Assembly: GCF_000744115.1 (NCBI RefSeq)
Contig: NZ_JQLG01000004.1
Coordinates: forward strand, 1,427,001-1,491,000
Source: Carnobacterium alterfunditum DSM 5972
GTDB lineage: Bacteria; Bacillota; Bacilli; Lactobacillales; Carnobacteriaceae
Direction of reading: 5' to 3'
Length of the DNA stretch: 64,000 nucleotides
Under the pieces are notes generated by a model. It had not been told where the DNA came from. It saw nothing but the letters and a program-made list of their open reading frames with translations, and did not search any database. Below, one piece after another: positions 43,317 through 50,284 of the stretch. The stretch's first letter is position 1. Every line of letters starts with the position of its first letter. The translations under genes and the position numbers were made by a program.

Positions 43317-43435
43317 ATGAAAAAAGTTAAGAATATTTTGGATCAGCTATTGTTGGCGGAACTAAGCAGAGTACCTTAAAGCTTATCGATTTGGTAGAAA
43401 ACAGTCCAATCCATCCTTGGAAAAAGAGGAGATGA
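43317..43435 (+). pseudogene. argC: argC remnant (N-acetyl-gamma-glutamyl-phosphate reductase, N-terminal stub)
   Basis: An ATG at 43317 with AAAGGA opens MKKVKNILDQ. A different frame from about 43340 then reads GSAIVGGTKQSTLKLIDLVE, then NSPIHPW, and stops at 43433. The AIVGGT...LIDLVENSPIHP run resembles the Rossmann N-terminus of ArgC (AIVGGTGYxxLELIRLLENHP). It is about 35 codons instead of about 345 and frameshifted from its start. Its position, between the promoter and argJ, is where argC belongs. Interpretation by motif only. Confidence 0.45.
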
Positions 43436-44674
43436 ATGATGGTGACCCATAAAAAAAAACCCATACAAGCATTCCATGTAGTAGAGGACGGTCATGTAAC
43501 CTCTCCAAAAGGCTTTACTGCTGGAGGCGTACATACTGGTTTGCGAAAGGCAGTCCTTGATTTTGGTTGGATCCACTCGGAGATACCTGCCACGGCAGCA
43601 GGTGTCTACACCTTGAATAGTTTTCAAGCTGCTCCGCTTAAACTGACAAAACGACACGTAGATAAAATACGGAAAATTCAGACGATAGTAGTAAATTCCA
43701 GCAATGCTAATTCTTGTACAGGTGAAGACGGGATGAAAAAAGCTCAAGCAACAGTGGAACTTACAGCTAAAGAAAAAAACATTGATGAGCATTTAGTAGC
43801 TGTTGCTTCAACAGGAATCATTGGTGTTCCATTGCCTTTTGGGCCGATCAAGAAGGGTATCAGCTATTTGAATGATCCGCTTTATCAAAAGGTAACAAAT
43901 TTTGAACGAGCTATTTTAACGACCGATATTGAAACAAAACATGTAGCTGTTGAGCTGGAAATTGACAGTAAGACGATTACTATTGGCGGAGCTGCAAAAG
44001 GGTCGGGAATGATCCACCCTAATATGGCAACCATGCTAGCGTTTATTACAACAGATGCCGCTGTTGACAATGAAAGCCTTGAGTACGCATTGAAATCAGC
44101 GACTAACCGGACATTCAATATGGTCACCGTTGATGGAGACTCAAGTACGAACGATATGGTTCTTGCCTTAGCAAATGGAATACAAGAGAATCTTCTGTTA
44201 ACTAAAACTCATCCGCAATGGAATGAGTTTTTGGCAGGCTTTCAATATGTCTGCGAGAAACTTGCTAAGGCTATTGCACGCGATGGAGAAGGGGCTACTA
44301 AATTAATAGAGGTAGAAGTTTTAGGAGCAAAAACAGTAAAAGCTGCTCAAGCTGTTGCCAAATCAGTTGTTTCTTCAAATTTAGTTAAAGCAGCGATGTA
44401 TGGTTCAGATGCCAATTGGGGAAGAATAATCTCGGCTATTGGATACAGCAATCAAAAAATAGAACCAGAACGTGTAGAAATTTCAATTGGTGATACAATA
44501 GTTGTTGAAAAAGGTGTGGGGATACCTTTTGATGAAGCAGCGGTCATCCTTACTTTAGTTAAAGATGAAGTGAAGCTGTCGATCGACTTGCAGCAAGGCA
44601 GTCGATCTGCAAAAGCATGGGGCTGTGATCTAACCTATGATTACATTCGAATCAATTCATCTTATCGATTATAA
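43436..44674 (+). CDS. argJ: Bifunctional ornithine acetyltransferase/N-acetylglutamate synthase
   Basis: 412 residues. ArgJ recycles the acetyl group in arginine synthesis. The autocleavage site is KGSGMIHPNMATMLAF near residue 185, with the Thr nucleophile; VNSSNANSCTGEDG and the C-terminal NSSYRL-type end are also typical. ATGATG start behind AAGAGGAGATG, next to the argC stub's stop. The gene is intact, but argC and argB are missing around it, so the pathway encoded here cannot be complete. Confidence 0.93.
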   Translation: MMVTHKKKPIQAFHVVEDGHVTSPKGFTAGGVHTGLRKAVLDFGWIHSEIPATAAGVYTLNSFQAAPLKLTKRHVDKIRKIQTIVVNSSNANSCTGEDGMKKAQATVELTAKEKNIDEHLVAVASTGIIGVPLPFGPIKKGISYLNDPLYQKVTNFERAILTTDIETKHVAVELEIDSKTITIGGAAKGSGMIHPNMATMLAFITTDAAVDNESLEYALKSATNRTFNMVTVDGDSSTNDMVLALANGIQENLLLTKTHPQWNEFLAGFQYVCEKLAKAIARDGEGATKLIEVEVLGAKTVKAAQAVAKSVVSSNLVKAAMYGSDANWGRIISAIGYSNQKIEPERVEISIGDTIVVEKGVGIPFDEAAVILTLVKDEVKLSIDLQQGSRSAKAWGCDLTYDYIRINSSYRL

Positions 44675-44708
44675 GATGAGAAAAGGGCTATACTGCCATA
44701 AAAATTGA

Positions 44709-44808
44709 GTAAGCGATTCACTATGTCTACCAACGCTAAAAATGGAAGACCCTTGTCTACAAGGAAATGAAATGGGAATAAAATTAATTTATAAGGAGGA
44801 AGTGGCGT
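44709..44808 (+). pseudogene. Possible argB C-terminal remnant
   Basis: An open frame without a start ends in LPTLKMEDPCLQGNEMGIKL, loosely like the C-terminus of acetylglutamate kinase (LPALFNGMPMGTRI in E. coli ArgB). argB normally lies between argJ and argD. Weak evidence. Confidence 0.2.
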
Positions 44809-46008
44809 ATGTTTAAAGAAAACGATCGATCTGCACTTATGTCAACTTATGCGCGTTTTCCTATCACTATTTTAAAAGGAAAAGGAACCTATGTATGGAA
44901 TGAGAAAAATGAAGCATACCTGGATTTCACTTCGGGTATTGCTACTTGTAATTTAGGCCATGTTCCTGATCAAGTTACCCAAAAATTACACCAACAATTA
45001 GACACCTTGTGGCATTGTTCCAATTTGTACGATATCCCTTCTCAAACAAAACTAGCTGAAGGACTCACCCAGCATTCTATATTTAATCAAGCCTTTTTTT
45101 GCAATAGCGGGGCAGAAGCAAATGAAGCAGCATTAAAAATTGCGCGTAAATATGCAAAAGATCATGGGCATCCAGAGCGGACATCTGTTGTATCCTTCAA
45201 AAATTCATTTCATGGAAGAACCTATGCTACGTTGTCTGTAACGGGACAAGAGAAAGTTCAGATTGGATATGAACCTTTGATGCCCGGAGTACGGTCGCTA
45301 CTCTTTAATGAGGTCGCTGATTTAGGGAAAATCCATAATGGAAAGACAGCAGCAGTGCTGCTAGAGCTTGTGCAAGGTGAGGGTGGAGTCAACCTAGCAC
45401 AAAAAGAGTGGCTCCATTCATTGCAAGATATATGCAATAAGCATGATATCCTTTTAATAGTAGATGAAGTCCAGACGGGAATGGGAAGAACAGGGACATT
45501 ATTTGCTTACGAACAATACGGCATCGAACCCGACGTTATGACGCTAGCTAAAGGATTGGGGTCTGGCTTTCCGATTGGAGCTATGCTAGCTAAAAAATAC
45601 ATTGCTGCATCGTTTACACCAGGAACACATGGCACCACGTTTGGTGGAAACCCATTAGCAGCAACGGCTGGCATGGCTACCTTAACAGAAATGACTAAGC
45701 CTGGATTTATGAAAGATGTACGGCAAAAAGCGGCTTATTTTAAAGAGCAATTGGAACGATTGGCCCGGCAGTTTAGTGTTATCAAGAAAGTAAAAGGACT
45801 GGGATTTCTAATGGGAATCGAAGTAGATATGGAAGCAATAAAATTGGTGACATTATTACAAGAACAGCATGTGTTAACCTTGACAGCTGGACAACAGGTT
45901 TTACGTATTTTACCGCCATTAACGGTCACGATCGAAGAAATAAATGAGTTTATTCAAAAATTGGAAAACGTGTTGCTGGTTATCCAAGAAAAAGATGACC
46001 TGGAATAA
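44809..46008 (+). CDS. argD: Acetylornithine aminotransferase
   Basis: PLP-dependent class III aminotransferase, 399 residues. FCNSGAEANEAALKIARK (near residue 101), LIVDEVQTGMGRTG (near 222) and the PLP lysine in TLAKGLGSGFPIGAM (near 248). AAGGAGGAAG precedes the ATG. It could also act on succinyl-ornithine or GABA-type substrates, but its place behind argJ favours ArgD. No terminator is evident in the 230 bases before ssrA. Confidence 0.9.
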   Translation: MFKENDRSALMSTYARFPITILKGKGTYVWNEKNEAYLDFTSGIATCNLGHVPDQVTQKLHQQLDTLWHCSNLYDIPSQTKLAEGLTQHSIFNQAFFCNSGAEANEAALKIARKYAKDHGHPERTSVVSFKNSFHGRTYATLSVTGQEKVQIGYEPLMPGVRSLLFNEVADLGKIHNGKTAAVLLELVQGEGGVNLAQKEWLHSLQDICNKHDILLIVDEVQTGMGRTGTLFAYEQYGIEPDVMTLAKGLGSGFPIGAMLAKKYIAASFTPGTHGTTFGGNPLAATAGMATLTEMTKPGFMKDVRQKAAYFKEQLERLARQFSVIKKVKGLGFLMGIEVDMEAIKLVTLLQEQHVLTLTAGQQVLRILPPLTVTIEEINEFIQKLENVLLVIQEKDDLE

Positions 46009-46159
46009 ATGGATAGCAAGTGAACAAATAACTTATCATGATGAAAAAACAAGAGTTGGTTCAGTGACTGTGTCATGCAAAAAGGCAGGTACTCCTCACA
46101 AGTAAATTTAAAAAAGTGTTTCTTAAGTGAAGCGACGTATTTTATTTTCTAGTAAAATG

Positions 46160-46168
46160 TGTTATAAT
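46160..46168 (+). promoter_or_regulatory. ssrA promoter (extended -10)
   Basis: TGTTATAAT about 73 bases ahead of the mature tmRNA 5' end, which allows for a processed leader. Confidence 0.5.
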
Positions 46169-46240
46169 ACTTGTAGAGAGTTAACTTAAAGATGATTAAT
46201 GCTCAGACAAATCATTCTTTCTGTATACACATCCCATTTA

Positions 46241-46604
46241 GGGGGCGTTACGGAATCGACAGGTATAGGTCGAGCTTGGATCGCGTTTCGTAGGTTACGG
46301 CTACGTAAAAACGTTACAGTTAAATACAACTGATAAAAACAATAATAACTCTTACGCTTTAGCTGCGTAATAACAGCTTAGTGTAGATCCTCTCGGCATC
46401 GCCCATGTGCTCGAGCAAGGGTCCTATAATAAGTGGGATACGCTAAAACTTTCCGTCTGTAAGTTTTAGAAGAGATCATCAGACTAGCGACGTATGATGC
46501 CTGTTGTGCGGCTAATACTGAGCGAAACCTTAATAGCATAACTATGAACGTAGACGTCTAGGTGCCGATATATTTGGACAGGGGTTCGACTCCCCTCGCT
46601 TCCA
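46241..46604 (+). ncRNA. ssrA: Transfer-messenger RNA
   Basis: The 5' end GGGGGCGTTACGGAATCGAC and 3' end GGGGTTCGACTCCCCTCGCT... form the tRNA-like domain; acceptor GGGGGCG pairs with CGCTTCC, discriminator A, CCA not encoded. The tag reading frame is 46332-46370: GAT AAA AAC AAT AAT AAC TCT ... TAA, encoding DKNNNNSYALAA. With the tmRNA-borne alanine this gives a tag ending in the protease signal ALAA. The last 13 bases of the gene lie inside the attachment core of the element that follows; the integrated end preserves the mature sequence. Confidence 0.96.
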
Positions 46605-46606
46605 TC
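46592..46606 (+). other. attL core
   Basis: CCCCTCGCTTCCATC, spanning the last bases of ssrA; repeated exactly at 55659-55673. Confidence 0.85.
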
Positions 46607-46608
46607 TT

Positions 46609-46662
46609 GCTGAATAAAGTCATTTCAACTAACGTTGTTATGGCGGTATATCAGCTTTTTTT
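46609..46662 (+). terminator. Element-supplied ssrA terminator
   Basis: GCTGAATA ... TATATCAGC stem (one bulged base) followed by T7, immediately inside the element. It appears to replace the native terminator displaced to 55688. Confidence 0.6.
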
Positions 46663-46701
46663 ATTGCTTTTTTTCTAATAGATAACAAACAATATCATTC
46701 A

Positions 46702-46725
46702 AGGGGTAGTCAAAGGGGTAGTCAA
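46702..46725 (+). repeat. Tandem 12-bp repeat, probable integrase arm sites (left)
   Basis: AGGGGTAGTCAA twice in tandem. The same pair (second unit AAGGGTAGTCAA) occurs at 55552-55575 in the same orientation, about 100 bases from each att core. Confidence 0.65.
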
Positions 46726-46759
46726 TTTATTATAAAAAACTAATAAGCATAACGTGGGT

Positions 46760-46785
46760 GTCTATTGTTTTTCGATAGGCTTTTT
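46760..46785 (+). terminator. Weak hairpin terminator in the element's left end
   Basis: GTCTAT / ATAGGC with a 9-base loop then T5. Could act in series with the terminator at 46609. Confidence 0.4.
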
Positions 46786-46824
46786 ATTTTGTCTATTTTG
46801 TAGGGTGTGTGTACTGATCTTAGA

Positions 46825-46856
46825 GAAAAAAAGAACCATCACAATTAAGTAATGGT
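46825..46856 (-). terminator. Minus-strand terminator at the end of the satellite operon
   Basis: On the minus strand: ACCATTAC / GTGATGGT stem followed by TCTTTTTTT. It would stop leftward satellite transcription before it runs antisense into ssrA. Confidence 0.6.
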
Positions 46857-46872
46857 AGAGGAGGTTTTTAAT

Positions 46873-46923
46873 ATGAACAAAAGAGCGAACACATACATAG
46901 CAACCGAGCGACTAAGTCACTAA
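46873..46923 (+). CDS. Possible 16-codon small ORF
   Basis: An excellent ribosome site AGAGGAGG lies 8 bases ahead of an ATG that opens MNKRANTYIATERLSH, then TAA. No similarity is recognised. It may be a leader peptide, a small toxin-like or regulatory peptide, or a vestige of a longer gene. The strong ribosome site is the only reason to list it. Confidence 0.3.
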   Translation: MNKRANTYIATERLSH

Positions 46924-47835
46924 ATTTGAAAGAATTACTTTATAAAATAATCATGTCTTTATACCCTCATTATACCATGAGTAGCAGTGTTTGTAAACGA
47001 TAAAGCGAACTATTAAATCATTTTTTTAAATATCGTTCGTGTTTAAACGCGCGTTTTTCAAAGGTTTTCAGCAATACTAAGACATTGCAAAAGGTTGCTG
47101 TATAAGGGTTTTGCCCATTTTACAAAAGTCGTCATAAAAGGCTATTTTTTCGCGGAAAGCCTATATGTGTTCTATCAAGGTATACCAATCAAGTTTAAAG
47201 ACTGGGGTATCAATGTTATTTAGGTATACCAATCATTTAGGTGGATTGATTTTATGCTTATGATTTGCTGAAAGATAGCAGGTGAAATGTCTAATAAATT
47301 ATTACAAATAACTCTGATAATATATTTCTGGTATTCCTACATACATTCCACTGTTGTTATCATATATCATATGCTGTTACTACTCAATAGACATTAGTCA
47401 AAGCAAGGTAGTGAACAGTACTCCATCTTGTTCAGCATTGTCATATGTAATCAGTATGATCCTTATATCCTGTTGTATCTATTCAAGATAAGAAGCGAAC
47501 CCACGACAAAGTATGTTAGTATTATCAATCTATTATCAATCTGTTAAAGAATCCAAACAAGCAATGGTTCAATGTTGAATAGATACTACATGATCTAGCT
47601 TACGTGTGTGCGTGTGTTGGTATTAAGGTATGTATCAAGTGACCTATTCTTGCAGGTATAGTGCTGAATGGTTAGTGGTATTAAGTAGTCGTATCAGCTT
47701 GCTACATTAGGATAATCGTTGGTATATCAGTGTTATCTCTTAATGTCGTTGTCTCTCATGAACGTTTTAAGCTCATTTCAAAAGAGTAGATGAACAAGTA
47801 TGTGTGAATTGATCTGTGATATCTCCTAAGAGTTC
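46924..47835. other. Non-coding left arm of the satellite
   Basis: No convincing coding frame on either strand across about 900 bases. It contains a hairpin with AACGA/TCGTT-type arms near 47010-47040, the palindrome AAACGCGCGTTT near 47046, the iteron-like GGTATACC repeats at 47178-47235, a tandem TTATCAATCT repeat near 47522, and several scattered GGTAT motifs up to 47740. It may hold a cis-acting site (packaging, replication or transfer) or a decayed cargo gene. Confidence 0.5.
47178..47235 (+). repeat. Iteron-like repeats AGGTATACCAATCA
   Basis: Exact 14-base copies at 47178-47191 and 47222-47235, 44 bases apart (two 22-base periods), with a degenerate unit GGGTATCAATG between. GGTATACC is itself palindromic. 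Confidence 0.55.
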
Positions 47836-48210
47836 TTAAATAATAAATATAAGTAGTAATAGCAGTATGCCGACTACAAATACAAGACACCCTAATCCAA
47901 GCATGCTATTTGCAATGCTGTTTGTTGATTTAGAAACATTTCCAAGAGATTTACCACCTTTTTCTAGTGCGTCGCCAATTCGATAGATAGTGCTATTCTT
48001 TTTACCGTTCTCAATATACCAGTGCTTATAACTCTTCATTGTTCTGTGAGTAGGATCTACTGTATATCCTTCATGTTCTAAAAAAACTGCTACTTCTTCA
48101 CCATAAATTATTTCTTTTTCACACTGTTTACATTTTGCTTCACCTCTAACTTGACCACCACAGTTGGAACAATTGACGTCCTCTAACTTTAGTTTTTGTC
48201 CGTATTCCAT
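47836..48210 (-). CDS. Zinc-ribbon protein with C-terminal membrane anchor (satellite accessory gene)
   Basis: 124 residues. An N-terminal zinc ribbon has two CxxC knuckles (NCSNCGG near residue 14; CKQCEKE near 27). A middle part follows with HRTMKSYKHWYIENGKK, and a C-terminal hydrophobic anchor LVFVVGILLLLLIFII reaches the end. AAGGAGGG precedes the ATG. It is the last gene of the leftward operon, at the att-distal position where satellites often carry cargo. I do not recognise the family. A role in host-phage interference is a guess from position and topology. Confidence 0.65.
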   Translation of the reverse strand: MEYGQKLKLEDVNCSNCGGQVRGEAKCKQCEKEIIYGEEVAVFLEHEGYTVDPTHRTMKSYKHWYIENGKKNSTIYRIGDALEKGGKSLGNVSKSTNSIANSMLGLGCLVFVVGILLLLLIFII

Positions 48211-48284
48211 TTAAAACCCTCCTTATACTTTCCATTTTAATGATAGTCTAAAAATGTTATAAATTGCAAGCGTTATCCTAAAGA

Positions 48285-48317
48285 CAAAAAACTACCACTG
48301 CATTAAGCAATGATAGT
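48285..48317 (-). terminator. Terminator after the capsid gene
   Basis: Minus strand: ACTATCATTGC / GCAGTGGTAGT stem with a 5-base loop, then T6. It separates the capsid gene from the zinc-ribbon gene, which may therefore have its own promoter. Confidence 0.75.
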
Positions 48318-48340
48318 CTATTGTCAATTATTCAATATTC

Positions 48341-49591
48341 TTATTTGATACCGTCCACGATCACAAAGGCTTCATCATGAATAGTTGTAGCGTCTGCACG
48401 TAAGTAACCTCGGAAGTCTACTGCAAGATGATTGAAAGCATTGTCCGTTGTACGTGATACTTCGATAATAATTTCAGTTCTCATACCTACAAGTAATTGT
48501 GTCATATCTCCTACAAGTGCAAAGGATAGGTTTGTTGTATCTCCTAAGTTGTTAGGGATTTGAGTTGTAGTCATTTTGTTAGGGATTTTAATGTAACTTG
48601 GTAACGGTTGAATAGGTTGTCCTAAAGTATCTACAAACATATCTAGTTTACCTGCAATAGAAGGATTGAATACAATTGCATTAGGTTCATGATTTTTACC
48701 TTGAATCTTAGTAATAGCTTGTGAGAATGGAACATAATTTGCAATATCTCCACCTTCAATTTTTTCAATGCCTTCAATGTTGTAAATTCCTAATAAATTA
48801 GGATCAACGCCATTCCCTGTTAATACTTGACGGTCAAGCTCTAACGCAAGACTAGCACTAAGTGATTCAATTACTTGTTGATCTAGTCCAGAAGCGTCCT
48901 CTAGTAACTCAACGGAAGCTGTTCCAGAAGCTACAATAGTTTTTGCTTCAAGATTTACTGGTTCAAATGTTGCATTAGATTTTACGATTTCATCTAATTC
49001 GAGTTTAGAGTGAGAAGTAAAGTCACTAACTTGTTTAGCGATTGTCAAAGTTCGGCTATTCATTGGGATCATGCTTGCTAGTTGCATGACAACTGATTTA
49101 GCACGTACTGTTTGAATGATCTTTTCTGATAACTCTTTAGGAATCATCACTTGACCGTTACTGATATTGTTAGAAGCTGCTACACGTTGTTCTGTACCTG
49201 CTCCACTCCAGTTACCTGTTGATAGTCCACGTATCATTTTAGCAAAGGAGAAGTCTTTCAATTCTTCGTCTCGGTTGTTTACTCGGTATTCTTGGTTAGG
49301 TGCTAAAACTCTGTGTTGCACCCCTTTTATATCTTCAATAATTTTTGTCATGTCATCTGCTCCATTTCTATTTTCTGTATTTTCAAGTACTAGTACTGGA
49401 TTTTCTGTATAATTGACAAGTTTGTCTGTTGCTTTGTCTACTTGCTCACGTATTTCTTTAATTCTGTTAGATGATTCTCGCATTTGTTTGATATTCTTTT
49501 CATATTTATAACGATCAAATTTCAATACTTCTTCCTCTAAACTTTCTTTCGATTCTCTTACTTCACGTTTTAACCAGTCTACTGCTGCCAT
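48341..49591 (-). CDS. HK97-family phage major capsid protein
   Basis: About 416 residues (423 if the upstream ATG at 49612 is used). A charged coiled-coil N-terminus of about 120 residues is the delta/scaffolding domain. It is followed by the HK97 fold: QVMIPKELSEKIIQTVRAKS, VMQLASMIPMNSRT, LELDRQVLTGNG, NAIVFNPSIAGKL and a C-terminal end with VDFRGYLRADATTIHDEAF. The ATG at 49591 is preferred because it lies after the upstream gene's stop, though spacing to AAGGGA is a little long. In complete phages it is flanked by portal and protease genes; neither is here. It may build satellite capsids or interfere with helper assembly. Confidence 0.85.
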   Translation of the reverse strand: MAAVDWLKREVRESKESLEEEVLKFDRYKYEKNIKQMRESSNRIKEIREQVDKATDKLVNYTENPVLVLENTENRNGADDMTKIIEDIKGVQHRVLAPNQEYRVNNRDEELKDFSFAKMIRGLSTGNWSGAGTEQRVAASNNISNGQVMIPKELSEKIIQTVRAKSVVMQLASMIPMNSRTLTIAKQVSDFTSHSKLELDEIVKSNATFEPVNLEAKTIVASGTASVELLEDASGLDQQVIESLSASLALELDRQVLTGNGVDPNLLGIYNIEGIEKIEGGDIANYVPFSQAITKIQGKNHEPNAIVFNPSIAGKLDMFVDTLGQPIQPLPSYIKIPNKMTTTQIPNNLGDTTNLSFALVGDMTQLLVGMRTEIIIEVSRTTDNAFNHLAVDFRGYLRADATTIHDEAFVIVDGIK

Positions 49592-49598
49592 AATTTTT

Positions 49599-49991
49599 TT
49601 AATTCCCTTCATTTTCCATTATTTTTTTTAGTTGTTTTGTTGCTTTGACAAGTTTTTCTGTAAATGCTAGTTCGGTCATATTATTCAATGTTGCCACTTT
49701 ACTAAGTAAGGGGAGTTGAGTTTCATATAAACAACCACCAATCCTACTATTAGCTATATAGTAGCTTTCAAGAATCAAGTATGAAATTCTACTCCTATAT
49801 TTTAATATCTTTAAAGATTTTAGCAGTTGTTTTTTGCCCTCTGCTCCATTAAGTCTATCGTATGTAAAGTTTTTAAAATATAACCATTTTTTGAGTAGAA
49901 GATTTGTTTGCTTTAACTTAATATCAGAACCTTCTTGCTTACGTCCAACACGTGTTAAATAAATAGGCTTTTGCTCTTTTTCATATGTCAT
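49599..49991 (-). CDS. Small basic protein of unknown function (satellite)
   Basis: 130 residues (134 from a GTG at 50003). It is Lys/Leu-rich and predicted helical (KLKQTNLLLKKWLYFKNFTY; LLKSLKILKYRSRISYLILE), with no recognised domain. Its stop overlaps the alternative capsid start, so the two genes are translationally linked. In other satellites this slot can hold packaging or capsid-remodelling proteins; nothing in the sequence proves that here. Confidence 0.6.
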   Translation of the reverse strand: MTYEKEQKPIYLTRVGRKQEGSDIKLKQTNLLLKKWLYFKNFTYDRLNGAEGKKQLLKSLKILKYRSRISYLILESYYIANSRIGGCLYETQLPLLSKVATLNNMTELAFTEKLVKATKQLKKIMENEGN

Positions 49992-50017
49992 TTGAATACT
50001 CACTTTCTTATTTTTCG

Positions 50018-50284
50018 GGTAGTTTGGTAGTTATCTTAACTACCCGGGTAGTTATCTAAAACGGCTGTAACCCTTGGGAGAGTAAGGCAGGTAGTTTAGT
50101 AGTTAAGTTTTGCCAAATCATATTATAATATATATTATTTTTTATTATTTTTTCTATAAAGATTATTAAAAAGATAGCTACTTAACTACTCACGTCCTTC
50201 AATCCCTTGGTATGACTGGTTTATTTCGGGTAGTTATCTAGGTAGTTATCTGTTTTAGATAACTACTTAACTACCTGCTCATTA
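50018..50284. other. Candidate satellite replication origin
   Basis: Clusters of the unit GTAGTTA(TCT) flank an A/T-rich stretch. Left cluster (50018-50107): GGGTAGTTTGGTAGTTATC, the perfect palindrome TAACTACCCGGGTAGTTA at 50037-50054, and GGTAGTTTAGTAGTTAAG. Core 50117-50170 is almost pure A/T. Right cluster (50173-50284): GCTACTTAACTACTC, then GGGTAGTTATCTAGGTAGTT and the inverted AACTACTTAACTACC. It adjoins the 3' end of the primase-helicase gene, as the Rep-binding origin does in SaPI-type islands. Confidence 0.7.

Noticed and set aside
43376-43792. A 138-codon minus-strand frame over the argJ start
   Set aside because: Entirely antisense to the well-supported argJ N-terminus, without a recognisable domain.
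50018-50284. CRISPR array in the GTAGTTA repeat cluster
   Set aside because: Repeats are short, inverted and irregularly spaced, and no cas genes are nearby.
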